32,618 bases of DNA from an uncultured Roseburia sp. GTDB lineage: Bacteria; Bacillota; Clostridia; Lachnospirales; Lachnospiraceae. The stretch lies in NCBI GenBank assembly GCA_947564465.1, contig CANOCV010000037.1:1-32618 (forward strand). Direction: 5' to 3'. Numbering within the stretch: position 1 is the first letter of the stretch; the number at the start of each line of letters is the position of its first letter. This document shows, one piece after another, positions 15,769 to 24,502 of this stretch. Both the position numbers and the translations under genes were made by a program. The notes under the pieces were generated by a model that was not told the DNA's origin, did not search any database, and saw only the letters and a list, made by a program, of their open reading frames with translations.

Positions 15769-17637
15769 ATGGCAGGTTTTTTACCAATTTCAAAACAGGA
15801 TATGGATGCAGCCGGAATTTCACAGCTTGATTTTGTGTACGTCATCGGCGATGCATATGTGGATCATCCCTCGTTCGGACATGCTATTATCAGCCGAATC
15901 CTTGTGCAAAACGGCTACACCGTAGGGATCATCTCACAGCCGGATTATACCGACAGGGACAGCGTGACAATTCTCGGACAGCCGCGGCTTGGTTTCTTAG
16001 TGTCCGCCGGAAACATGGATTCCATGGTAAACCACTACACCGTATCGAAAAAACGCCGCAGCCATGACGCTTATACACCGGGAGGCATTATGGGAAAACG
16101 TCCGGATTATGCCACTGTGGTCTACTGTAATCTGATCCGTCAAACCTATAAAAAAATTCCGCTGATTATCGGAGGAATAGAAGCAAGCCTGCGCAGAATG
16201 GGGCATTATGATTACTGGTCAAATAAAGTAAAGCGTTCCGTTTTGCTGGATTCCGGCGCAGATTTGATTTCTTACGGGATGGGGGAGCGCAGTATTGTAG
16301 AAATTGCGGACGCGCTAAACAGTGGAATCGCGGTTTCCGATATTACCTTTATTGACGGTACGGTATATAAGACGAGAAAAGAAGAGGATATATATGATGC
16401 CATACGCCTGCCGGATTTTGAGGAAATCAAGTCGGATAAGAGAGCATATGCGAAAAGCTTTTTTATTCAATATCAGAATACCGATCCGTTTGCGGCAAAA
16501 CGTCTCTATGAGACTTATGATAAGAAGATGTTTATTGTGCAGAACCCTCCGGCTAAGCCGTTAAGCCGGCAGGAAATGGATGATGTTTATGACCTTCCTT
16601 ATATGCGGACTTACCATCCCTCCTACCAAAAAGCAGGCGGCGTACCTGCCATTGAGGAAGTAAAATATTCCTTAGTCAGCAACAGGGGGTGTTTTGGCGG
16701 CTGTAATTTTTGTGCATTGACGTTTCATCAGGGCCGAATTATTCAGACGAGAAGCCATGAGTCTATTTTAAAAGAGGCCAAACGCATGACGGAGGAGGAA
16801 ACGTTTAAGGGATATATTCATGACGTCGGCGGGCCGACCGCCAATTTTCGAAGTCCTGCCTGCGAAAAGCAGCTGACAAAGGGCGCCTGCGTCAACCGGC
16901 AGTGTCTGTTTCCGACGCCCTGCAAAAACTTAAAGGCAGACCACAGTGATTATATTTCGCTGCTTCGTAAGCTTCGTAAGCTTGCGGGCGTAAAAAAGGT
17001 CTTTATCCGTTCCGGTATCCGTTTTGATTATCTGCTCTGCGACAGGGACCGCACATTCTTAAAAGAACTCTGCGAGTATCATGTCAGCGGGCAGTTAAAG
17101 GTAGCGCCGGAGCATATTTCGGATTCCGTGCTGGAAATGCTTGGGAAACCTCCCGTAAAGGTTTACCGGGAATTTGTAAAAGAATATAATCAAATGAATA
17201 AGCGGCTTAAGAAAAAGCAGTACCTCGTTCCCTACCTTATGTCCTCACATCCCGGTTCTACGCTAAAGGAGGCGGTAGAGCTTGCGGAATATATCAGGGA
17301 TCTCGGTTACATGCCGCAGCAGGTGCAGGATTTTTATCCGACGCCGTCTACGATTTCTACCTGTATGTACTATACCGGGCTTGACCCAAGAACGATGAAG
17401 CCCGTCTACGTGGCGACGAACCCTCACGAAAAGGCAATGCAGAGGGCATTGATCCAATACCGCGATCCGGCGAATTATCACTTAGTGCGCGAAGCGCTGA
17501 CAAAAGCGGGGCGGGAAGACTTAATCGGGTTCGGCGAGCATTGCCTGATACCGCCAAGACCGATCAAAAGCGCAGCGCCCGCAGGAAAGAAAAAGAAATC
17601 TACTACTAAGATACCAAAACGGAAGGGAAGGACATGA
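15769..17637 (+). CDS. YgiQ family radical SAM protein
   Basis: This 622-residue protein matches the YgiQ family in length. The radical SAM motif C308-x3-C312-x2-C315 lies in NRGCFGGCNFCAL. An N-terminal segment begins FLPISKQDMDAAGISQLDFV, as is normal for the family, and the C-terminus is a lysine-rich tail. HSHPGSTLKEAVELA-type and PQQVQDFYPTPSTISTCMYY stretches are highly conserved in the family. The substrate is unknown. Its placement between two pseudouridine synthase genes suggests, but does not show, a role in RNA modification. It overlaps the next gene by four bases. Confidence 0.93.
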   Translation: MAGFLPISKQDMDAAGISQLDFVYVIGDAYVDHPSFGHAIISRILVQNGYTVGIISQPDYTDRDSVTILGQPRLGFLVSAGNMDSMVNHYTVSKKRRSHDAYTPGGIMGKRPDYATVVYCNLIRQTYKKIPLIIGGIEASLRRMGHYDYWSNKVKRSVLLDSGADLISYGMGERSIVEIADALNSGIAVSDITFIDGTVYKTRKEEDIYDAIRLPDFEEIKSDKRAYAKSFFIQYQNTDPFAAKRLYETYDKKMFIVQNPPAKPLSRQEMDDVYDLPYMRTYHPSYQKAGGVPAIEEVKYSLVSNRGCFGGCNFCALTFHQGRIIQTRSHESILKEAKRMTEEETFKGYIHDVGGPTANFRSPACEKQLTKGACVNRQCLFPTPCKNLKADHSDYISLLRKLRKLAGVKKVFIRSGIRFDYLLCDRDRTFLKELCEYHVSGQLKVAPEHISDSVLEMLGKPPVKVYREFVKEYNQMNKRLKKKQYLVPYLMSSHPGSTLKEAVELAEYIRDLGYMPQQVQDFYPTPSTISTCMYYTGLDPRTMKPVYVATNPHEKAMQRALIQYRDPANYHLVREALTKAGREDLIGFGEHCLIPPRPIKSAAPAGKKKKSTTKIPKRKGRT

Positions 17638-18596
17638 GACAGTTTACGATTGGAGAAAATGAAGCCGGACAGCGTCTGGATAAATATTTAAAGAAACTTT
17701 TGCCGGATGCGTCAGGCAGTTTTCTCTACAAAATGCTTCGGAAAAAGAATATCATATGGAACGGAAAGCGCGCAGAGGGCTCTGAAAAGTTAAAGGTCGG
17801 CGATACGGTAAATATATATTTTTCAGACGAGACATTTGATAAATTCTCACGGTCAAAGAAAAATATAATAAGGCTGCCAAAGCCGGAACTTTTTCTTGAT
17901 ATTATCTATGAAGATGCAGATATTATTTTATTTAATAAGCCTGCGGGAATGCTTTCACAGAAAGCAAAGCCGCACGACGTTTCCGCGAATGAATATCTTA
18001 TCTCTTATCTTCTCTGGAAAGGAGAAATTACGGAATCCTCACTTGCAACCTTTCGACCGTCCGTCTGCAACCGCTTAGACCGAAACACCTCCGGCATTTT
18101 GACGGCGGGAAAATCCTTAAAAGGCTTGCAGGAGCTATCCCAAATGCTAAGGGCGCGCACCGTCAAAAAATTTTACCGCTGCATTGTGGCGGGAATTGTT
18201 TCGGAAAGCTCTCATATCAGAGGATTTCTCTCAAAAGATGAGAGGACAAACCGTGTATTTATCCATGACACGGAGTGTAAAGACGCGAAGTATATTGAAA
18301 CCTCTTATACGCCGATTTGCGCAGACGGGGAAAACACGCTTTTAGAGGTGCGTCTGATTACGGGCAGAAGCCATCAGATCCGGGCTCATTTAGCCTCTGT
18401 GGGGCATCCCATAATCGGAGATATAAAATACGGAAAGCCGAAAATCAATGAAAAATGGAGAAAACAGTGCGGTATTAAAAACCAGCTTCTCCATGCATAC
18501 CGTATGGAATTTCCGGACGGACGCACATTCCTTGCGCCGCTGCCAAAGGAATTTGGGCGCGTTATGCCAGACATGGACATTAAGGCGCGCAATTGA
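17634..18596 (+). CDS. RluA-family pseudouridine synthase
   Basis: This 320-residue enzyme has an N-terminal S4 domain (residues 1-60) and an RluA-type catalytic domain. The catalytic aspartate is D149 in CNRLDRNTSGIL, and TGRSHQIRAHLASVGHPI is the second conserved block. Such enzymes act on 23S rRNA (RluC/RluD) in bacteria; the exact position is not readable here. The ATG overlaps the preceding stop (ATGA), so translation is likely coupled to the YgiQ-type gene. Confidence 0.92.
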   Translation: MRQFTIGENEAGQRLDKYLKKLLPDASGSFLYKMLRKKNIIWNGKRAEGSEKLKVGDTVNIYFSDETFDKFSRSKKNIIRLPKPELFLDIIYEDADIILFNKPAGMLSQKAKPHDVSANEYLISYLLWKGEITESSLATFRPSVCNRLDRNTSGILTAGKSLKGLQELSQMLRARTVKKFYRCIVAGIVSESSHIRGFLSKDERTNRVFIHDTECKDAKYIETSYTPICADGENTLLEVRLITGRSHQIRAHLASVGHPIIGDIKYGKPKINEKWRKQCGIKNQLLHAYRMEFPDGRTFLAPLPKEFGRVMPDMDIKARN

Positions 18597-18643
18597 CTCT
18601 CGCCCAATGAAAATCCTAAGAAGAAAGAGGAGACGACACTGTA

Positions 18644-19177
18644 ATGGCTACCTGGAATTCAAGAGGACTTAGGGGATCAACCTTAGAGGAATTTATCAAC
18701 CGCACAAATGAGAGATACAGGGAAAATGAGCTGGCGCTCATACAGAAGGTTCCGACACCGATCACACCGATTCAGATTGACAAAGAGACAAGGCATATCA
18801 CACTGGCATACTTTGACCAAAAGAGCACCGTGGACTATATCGGAGCCGTACAGGGAATCCCTGTCTGTTTTGATGCCAAGGAATGCGCCACGGACACCTT
18901 TCCGCTCGCCAATATCCATGAGCACCAGGTGACGTTTATGAGAGACTTTGAAAAGCAGGGCGGCATTGCCTTTTTTCTGATATTTTTTTCGCATCGCGAT
19001 GAATTTTATTATCTGACCTATGCAAGCTTCCTTGTCTTTTGGCAGCGCGCCAAAGACGGAGGCAGAAAAAGCTTCCGCTATGAGGAGCTTTCGCCGCAAT
19101 TTTTTTTACGGCAAAGGAGCGGGCTGCTTGTTCCGTACCTCGACGGAATTCAAAAAGATTTATCGGAGAGGGATTGA
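18644..19177 (+). CDS. recU: Holliday junction resolvase RecU
   Basis: This 177-residue member of the RecU family resolves four-way junctions in recombination and chromosome segregation in Firmicutes. The catalytic core is visible as STVDYIG (D64) and CFDAKEC (D77, K79), with YFDQKST before it. LANIHEHQVTFMRDFEKQGG is another family block. It is somewhat shorter than Bacillus RecU (about 206 residues) because the N-terminal extension is reduced. GAGGAG precedes the ATG. The following his promoter -35 overlaps its stop codon. Confidence 0.92.
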   Translation: MATWNSRGLRGSTLEEFINRTNERYRENELALIQKVPTPITPIQIDKETRHITLAYFDQKSTVDYIGAVQGIPVCFDAKECATDTFPLANIHEHQVTFMRDFEKQGGIAFFLIFFSHRDEFYYLTYASFLVFWQRAKDGGRKSFRYEELSPQFFLRQRSGLLVPYLDGIQKDLSERD

Positions 19178-19202
19178 CATTTTTTTATATCTTTCATATA
19201 AT
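19174..19202 (+). promoter_or_regulatory. Consensus sigma-A promoter for the his operon
   Basis: TTGACA at 19174-19179, a 17-bp spacer and TATAAT at 19197-19202 match the consensus at all 12 positions. The -35 overlaps the recU stop codon (19175-19177). The start is expected near 19209, giving a leader of about 72 nt that contains a small hairpin (GCAC-GCTAAA-GTGC, 19234-19247). Confidence 0.92.
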
Positions 19203-19280
19203 AAGCAAAAGATTTTATTGTAGTAGCATGGTAGCACGCTAAAGTGCATCCGAAGAATGAAGGGAAAACGGAGATTTTTT

Positions 19281-20480
19281 ATGAAGAACAAATTATTACA
19301 TACACCGGAAGGCGTTCGCGATATTTATAATGAGGAATGTGAGAAGAAGCTTGTATTACAGGATAAAATAAATGACACTTTAAAGAATTTCGGATATCAC
19401 AGTATCCAGACCCCGACCTTTGAGTTTTTTGATATTTTCGGAAAGGAAATCGGAACCACGCCGTCGAAGGAATTATACAAATTTTTTGACAGGCAGGGCA
19501 ATACGCTGGTTTTGCGGCCGGATATCACGCCGTCTATCGCACGCTTTGCCGCGAAGTATTTCGACGGGGAGGATATGCCGATCCGTTTAAGCTATATGGG
19601 CAATACATTTATCAACAACCACAGCTATCAGGGGCGTTTAAAAGAATGTACACAGATTGGAGCGGAGCTGATAGGAGACGGGAGTGTAGACGCGGATGCG
19701 GAAATTCTCGCTATGGCGGTCCACTCATTGAAAGCAAGCGGATTAAGGGAATTTCAAATCAGTGTCGGTCACGTCGGCATTTTAGGCGGAATGATGGATG
19801 CGGCCGGTCTGGATGAGGAACAGGAGGAGCACATCAGAGAGCTTATCGCAAACAAAAATTTCTTCGGAGTGGCAGAGGAGGTAGAGGACGCGGTCATTGA
19901 CTGTCATCTGAAGGAGCTGTTTTCCATGATCGGAAATATTTACAACAGCGCGGAGGAATTCGCTGCGGCAAAGGAGCTCTCCCGCAGTTATCCGCAGATT
20001 TCGGAGGCATTAAACCGCTTAGAGGAGTTAGACCGTGTCTTAAAAATTTACGGCGTAGACAAGTATATCAGCTACGAGCTGGGAATGCTTGGCAATTATT
20101 CTTACTATACGGGAATCATTTTTGCAGGCTACACATTCGGCAGCGGTGAGAGAATTGTAAAGGGCGGACGTTACGATAAGCTATTGCCTTACTTTGGGAA
20201 GGAAGCCGCATCCATCGGTTTTGCGTTTACCGTCGATCAGCTGATGATGGCGCTGTCGAGACAGGGAATTGCGATTGAGCTTGAGCATAATACACAGCTG
20301 ATTGTGTACTGCTGGGAAAGCCGGCAGGCCGCTATTGAGACGGCGATGGAGCTTAGAAAAAATAATTGTCATGTAGAGCTGATGCGGATGGATGAGACGA
20401 AGACAAGGGCGGATTACGAAGCGTATCAGGAACGAAATCAAATTGCAAAACTCACGTTTATGGAAGGAACAAAAAGCTGA
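19281..20480 (+). CDS. hisZ: ATP phosphoribosyltransferase regulatory subunit HisZ
   Basis: This 399-residue histidyl-tRNA-synthetase-like protein lacks the anticodon-binding domain. HisZ binds the short form of HisG to make the active, histidine-regulated enzyme for the first step of histidine synthesis. The class II synthetase core is visible (LHTPEGVRDI, VLRPDITPSIARFAA, GGRYDKLLPYFG). The ATG at 19281 is preferred over 19257 because GGAG at 19270-19273 fits it. It overlaps hisG by one base, consistent with forming a complex. It heads the his operon. Confidence 0.93.
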   Translation: MKNKLLHTPEGVRDIYNEECEKKLVLQDKINDTLKNFGYHSIQTPTFEFFDIFGKEIGTTPSKELYKFFDRQGNTLVLRPDITPSIARFAAKYFDGEDMPIRLSYMGNTFINNHSYQGRLKECTQIGAELIGDGSVDADAEILAMAVHSLKASGLREFQISVGHVGILGGMMDAAGLDEEQEEHIRELIANKNFFGVAEEVEDAVIDCHLKELFSMIGNIYNSAEEFAAAKELSRSYPQISEALNRLEELDRVLKIYGVDKYISYELGMLGNYSYYTGIIFAGYTFGSGERIVKGGRYDKLLPYFGKEAASIGFAFTVDQLMMALSRQGIAIELEHNTQLIVYCWESRQAAIETAMELRKNNCHVELMRMDETKTRADYEAYQERNQIAKLTFMEGTKS

Positions 20481-21136
20481 TGGATGAAAAGAGATATTTA
20501 ACGTTTGCACTTGGGAAGGGCAGACTTGCAAAAAAGACGCTGGAAACGTTTGAAAAAATCGGCGTTACCTGCGAGGAAATGAAGGATAAGGACACAAGAA
20601 AGCTGATTTTTGTAAATGAAGAGCAGAGACTTAAGTTCTTTTTGGCAAAAGGTCCCGACGTGCCGACTTATGTAGAATACGGCGCGGCAGATATCGGAAT
20701 CGTGGGAAAGGACACTATTTTGGAGGAAGCGAGAAATATCTATGAGGTATTGGATCTCGGCTTCGGAAAATGCAGGATGTGCATCTGCGGCCCCGCAAAG
20801 GCGAAGGACTTGCTTTTGCACCATGAATTAATCCGCGTGGCAACAAAGTATCCAAGAATTGCAAAGGATTACTTTTACAACAAGAAATATCAGACCGTAG
20901 AGATTATCAAGCTAAACGGATCGATTGAGCTTGCGCCGATTGTAGGACTCTCCGAGGTAATCTGCGATATTGTGGAGACAGGCTCTACTTTGCGTGAGAA
21001 TGGACTTGAGGTGTTGGAGGAGGTATGTCCGCTCTCCGCAAGGATGGTCGTCAATCAGGTCAGCATGAAAATGGAAAATGAACGCATTACGAAGCTGATT
21101 ACCGATTTAAAACAGGTATTGGCAGCACAGAAATAG
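20480..21136 (+). CDS. hisG: ATP phosphoribosyltransferase, short-form catalytic subunit
   Basis: This 218-residue short-form HisG joins ATP and PRPP to give phosphoribosyl-ATP, the first step of histidine synthesis. FALGKGRLAKKTLE opens the protein. EYGAADIGIVGKDT and the PRPP-binding loop DIVETGSTLRENGLEV follow. The C-terminal regulatory domain of long HisG (about 300 residues) is absent, so it needs HisZ, which lies directly upstream. The ATG uses the last base of the hisZ TGA. Confidence 0.96.
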   Translation: MDEKRYLTFALGKGRLAKKTLETFEKIGVTCEEMKDKDTRKLIFVNEEQRLKFFLAKGPDVPTYVEYGAADIGIVGKDTILEEARNIYEVLDLGFGKCRMCICGPAKAKDLLLHHELIRVATKYPRIAKDYFYNKKYQTVEIIKLNGSIELAPIVGLSEVICDIVETGSTLRENGLEVLEEVCPLSARMVVNQVSMKMENERITKLITDLKQVLAAQK

Positions 21137-21151
21137 AAAGCGAGGGAAAGC

Positions 21152-22444
21152 ATGAAGATTCTGAATCTGGATTCGGAAACGAAAAATAATATATTGGAGA
21201 ATCTGTTAAAGAGGAGTCCAAACAATTATGGAGAATTTGAGGGACGTGTCAATGAGATTATTGAGAATATCCGGGCAAACGGGGATCAGGCTTTATTTGA
21301 ATATACGAAAAAATTTGACGGTGTAAATATTGACGCGGACACGATACTTGTGACAGACGAGGAGATCTCACAGGCATACGCGCAGGTTGACGCCAATCTG
21401 CTTGACGTTATCCGCAAGTCACTTGTCAATATCAGAGAATATCATGAGAAGCAGAAGCAGTACAGTTGGTTTGACTCAAAGGACAACGGAATTATTTTAG
21501 GTCAGAAGGTAACGCCGCTTCAGAGGGTCGGCGTCTATGTTCCTGGCGGAAAGGCTGTCTATCCGTCTTCCGTACTGATGAATGTGCTTCCGGCGAAGGT
21601 GGCCGGAGTAGACGAAATCATTATGGTGACGCCTCCGGGGAAGGATGGCAGTGTCTGTCCTTCAACACTGGTGGCTGCAAAAGAAGCCGGTGTAGACAGG
21701 ATTTACAAGGCCGGAGGAGCGCAGGCGGTCGCAGCGCTTGCCTTTGGAACAAGGAGCATTCCGAAAGTGGACAAAATTGTCGGACCGGGAAATATTTATG
21801 TTGCTTTGGCAAAAAAAGCGGTGTTTGGCCATGTCAGCATCGACTCCATTGCCGGGCCGAGCGAAATTCTTGTTTTGGCGGACGAGAGCGCCAATCCAAG
21901 GTTTGTTGCCGCTGACCTTTTATCCCAGGCAGAACATGACGAGATGGCGTCCGCTATCCTGATTACGACAAGTGAAACGCTTGCAACGCAGGTATCTGCC
22001 GAGGTGGATAAATTTACGGAGAAATTGTCAAGACAGCGGATTATCAGAACATCCTTAGAAAATTACGGCTATATTCTTGTCGCGGCTACCATGGATGAGG
22101 CAATTGAGACTGTCAATGAGATCGCGTCAGAGCATCTTGAGCTTGTGACAAAGAATCCGTTTGAAATTATGACAAAGATCCGCAACGCAGGAGCGATCTT
22201 TATCGGCGAATACAGCAGCGAGCCTCTGGGCGATTATTTTGCCGGACCAAACCATGTGCTTCCGACAAACGGAACGGCAAAGTTCTTTTCTGCCCTAAGC
22301 GTTGACGATTTTATCAAGAAATCCAGTATTATTTCGTATTCTAAGGAAGCGCTTGAAGAAGTCTATAAAGATATTGTACAGTTTGCGGAATGTGAAGGGC
22401 TGACGGCACACGCCAACTCTATCCGCGTAAGATTCGAGGATTAG
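21152..22444 (+). CDS. hisD: Histidinol dehydrogenase
   Basis: This 430-residue zinc- and NAD-dependent enzyme oxidises histidinol to histidine, the last two steps of the pathway. VPGGKAVYPSSVLMN, KIVGPGNIYVALAKK, SIAGPSEILVLAD and LLSQAEHDEMASAIL (with metal-binding residues) are all family blocks. Near the end GPNHVLPTNGTAKFFSALSV is typical. It follows hisG by 15 bp with GCGAGGGAAAG as ribosome site. The length is normal. Confidence 0.97.
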   Translation: MKILNLDSETKNNILENLLKRSPNNYGEFEGRVNEIIENIRANGDQALFEYTKKFDGVNIDADTILVTDEEISQAYAQVDANLLDVIRKSLVNIREYHEKQKQYSWFDSKDNGIILGQKVTPLQRVGVYVPGGKAVYPSSVLMNVLPAKVAGVDEIIMVTPPGKDGSVCPSTLVAAKEAGVDRIYKAGGAQAVAALAFGTRSIPKVDKIVGPGNIYVALAKKAVFGHVSIDSIAGPSEILVLADESANPRFVAADLLSQAEHDEMASAILITTSETLATQVSAEVDKFTEKLSRQRIIRTSLENYGYILVAATMDEAIETVNEIASEHLELVTKNPFEIMTKIRNAGAIFIGEYSSEPLGDYFAGPNHVLPTNGTAKFFSALSVDDFIKKSSIISYSKEALEEVYKDIVQFAECEGLTAHANSIRVRFED

Positions 22445-22526
22445 GATGGCAAAAAAGAAGAGCCGTGCAAAAAGGACGGCAGAGAAAAGAAATGAAAATG
22501 TTACCGAAAATAGAGAGGAAACGACA

Positions 22527-23120
22527 ATGGAGATGAAAAGGGCTGCGGAGTTCACGAGAAAAACAAAAGAAACGGATATTTGGCTTTCCCTGCATTTAGA
22601 CGGAAGCGGAAACGCCGAGGTCGATACGGGAATCGGTTTCTTTGATCATATGCTGTACGGTTTTGCCAGACATGGGCTCTTTGATCTGAAAGCAAAGGTA
22701 ACGGGCGATTTGATTGTTGACTGCCATCACACGATAGAGGATACCGGAATCGTTTTGGGAACCGCCATAAAAATGGCGGTGGCCGACAAAACAGGAATGA
22801 AACGTTTCGGAAGCTGTATTCTTCCGATGGACGAAACGCTTGTGCTTTGTGCCATAGATTTATCCGGCAGGCCATATCTCTCCTTTGACGCCGATTTTAC
22901 GACAGACCGTGTCGGTTATATGGATACGGAAACGGTCAAAGAATTTTTCTATGCAGTTTCCTATGCCGCAGGTATGAATCTTCATATAAAGGTCTTGACC
23001 CCGGGCAATAATCATCATATGATAGAAGCGATGTTTAAATCCTTTGCAAAGGCTTTGGATGAGGCGACGCAGCTCGATGCGCGCATTGACAGCATATTAT
23101 CAACGAAAGGCAGTTTATAG
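22527..23120 (+). CDS. hisB: Imidazoleglycerol-phosphate dehydratase
   Basis: This 197-residue enzyme removes water from imidazole glycerol phosphate to give imidazole acetol phosphate. It uses two manganese sites built from conserved histidines: GFFDHML, CHHTIEDTGIVLG and NNHHMIEAMFKSFAKAL are present. It is the monofunctional form without the phosphatase domain. ATG 22527 gives the family's usual length and has GAGAGGA before it. An in-frame ATG at 22446, two bases after the hisD stop, would add a 27-residue Lys/Arg-rich extension (MAKKKSRAKRTAEKR...). That start also has a possible ribosome site (CGAGGA), so it remains open. Confidence 0.95.
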   Translation: MEMKRAAEFTRKTKETDIWLSLHLDGSGNAEVDTGIGFFDHMLYGFARHGLFDLKAKVTGDLIVDCHHTIEDTGIVLGTAIKMAVADKTGMKRFGSCILPMDETLVLCAIDLSGRPYLSFDADFTTDRVGYMDTETVKEFFYAVSYAAGMNLHIKVLTPGNNHHMIEAMFKSFAKALDEATQLDARIDSILSTKGSL

Positions 23121-23129
23121 GTAAACGAT

Positions 23130-24410
23130 ATGGATCACAAGAATATAGTTGCAACAATATACTTAAAGGATGGAAAACCCGTAAAAGGCAGAAATAATCC
23201 GGAATCTGCCGGGGATTTGACGATTCTTGCCAATTTATATAACGACAGCGGAATTGACAAGATTTTGATTATTGATCTTTCTACCGATGACGAGGAACAT
23301 GAAAAAAATATACATACGATTCGGGAAATCAATCGTTTGGTTGAGATTCCGATCTGCGGCGGCGGCAACATTAACCGACTTGAGGATATTAAGAAATTAC
23401 TTTATGCAGGCTGCAAGCAGGTAATGTTAAATGGTTCAAAACCAGTGAGCTATTCTCTTGCGCAGGAGGGAAGCGCGCGGTTTGGCAAGGATCATATCAA
23501 CGTTTCTATTCAGAACGTAGACTTCGTATTTAAACACCGTGAAAATATGCAGACGTATTTTCATGAGATGCTTTTGATGAATCCCGAAATGGTAGAGGCG
23601 GTTGAGAATATTACGGATCTGCCGTTTGTGGTGCAGTATGACAAATATGAACACGCAAAGATCAGCGCTATCTTAAAGCAGGATTGTGTTCGCGGCGTCG
23701 CAGGCGCGTTCATCAATGATCCACAGGCGGATATTATGAAAATTAAGACCGCCTTTGCCAAAGACGGTCTTCGCATGGACCACTTTGAACCTGCGGTAAA
23801 ATGGGACATGCTCAAGAAAAACAGTGACGGAATGGTACCTGTCATCGTGCAGGATTATCGCACCGACGAGGTGTTGATGCTTGCCTATATGACAAAAGAA
23901 GCATACGACGCTACGATTAACAGCGGTAAAATGACTTATTATAGCAGAAGCCGGAAGGCACTCTGGGTAAAAGGCGAGACATCCGGACATATTCAGTACG
24001 TGAAGTCCCTGACGGCAGACTGTGATTTTGATACGATTCTTGCAAAGGTATCTCAGGTCGGTGTGGCCTGCCATACCGGAAAACCGTCCTGTTTCTTCAA
24101 TGAAATCGTTAAAAAGGATTATGTGGAAAAGAACCCCCTGAAAGTATTTGAGGAGGTTTACGGTATTATAGCAGACCGAAAGGAGCATCCGAAGGAAGGT
24201 TCCTACACCAACTATCTGTTTGAAAAGGGAATTGATAAAATCTTAAAAAAGGTGGGCGAGGAGGCGACGGAGATTGTAATTGCCGCCAAGAATCCGGACC
24301 CTGAAGAGATTAAATACGAAATTTCGGATTTTCTGTATCATGCCATGGTACTGATGGTAGAAAAGGGCGTGACCTGGGAAGACATTACACAGGAGCTGGC
24401 TCAGCGGTAA
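23130..24410 (+). CDS. hisIE: HisF/HisA-like domain fused to HisI and HisE (HisIE fusion)
   Basis: The 426 residues have three parts. Residues 1-215 resemble a HisF/HisA beta/alpha barrel: YLKDGKPVKGRN keeps the first catalytic Asp (D14), and CGGGNINRLEDIKKLLYAG keeps the first phosphate site. At the place of the second catalytic Asp the sequence reads VSIQNV (Q128), and the second phosphate-binding loop is not recognisable, so this part is probably not a working cyclase. Residues about 223-325 are HisI, phosphoribosyl-AMP cyclohydrolase (SRKALWVKGETSGH, DCDFD, CHTGKPSCFF). Residues about 338-426 are HisE, phosphoribosyl-ATP pyrophosphatase (KKVGEEATEIVIAAKN). HisI and HisE perform steps 2 and 3. 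It is the last gene of the operon. Confidence 0.92.
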   Translation: MDHKNIVATIYLKDGKPVKGRNNPESAGDLTILANLYNDSGIDKILIIDLSTDDEEHEKNIHTIREINRLVEIPICGGGNINRLEDIKKLLYAGCKQVMLNGSKPVSYSLAQEGSARFGKDHINVSIQNVDFVFKHRENMQTYFHEMLLMNPEMVEAVENITDLPFVVQYDKYEHAKISAILKQDCVRGVAGAFINDPQADIMKIKTAFAKDGLRMDHFEPAVKWDMLKKNSDGMVPVIVQDYRTDEVLMLAYMTKEAYDATINSGKMTYYSRSRKALWVKGETSGHIQYVKSLTADCDFDTILAKVSQVGVACHTGKPSCFFNEIVKKDYVEKNPLKVFEEVYGIIADRKEHPKEGSYTNYLFEKGIDKILKKVGEEATEIVIAAKNPDPEEIKYEISDFLYHAMVLMVEKGVTWEDITQELAQR

Positions 24411-24423
24411 GAATTAATAAAAT

Positions 24424-24467
24424 GAAGCTGTCGCTTTACGAATGAAAATTCGCAAAGTGGCAGCTTC
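24424..24467. terminator. Convergent terminator between the his operon and the kinase gene
   Basis: GAAGCTGTCGCTTTACGAA at 24424-24442 pairs with the complementary segment at 24449-24467 (16 of 19 Watson-Crick). On the minus strand the stem is followed by ATTTTATT, so it best serves the kinase operon. On the plus strand only a loose T-rich stretch follows, so it ends the his transcript less perfectly. Confidence 0.8.
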
Positions 24468-24502
24468 CTGTCTGTATTTTAGAAATATGAAATGAGTTCG
24501 GG

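Noticed and set aside
19209..19280. T-box or histidine attenuator before hisZ
   Set aside because: The leader is only about 72 nt, has no terminator hairpin with a U tract, and lacks a proper T-box sequence. The GGTAGCAC stretch is only superficially similar.
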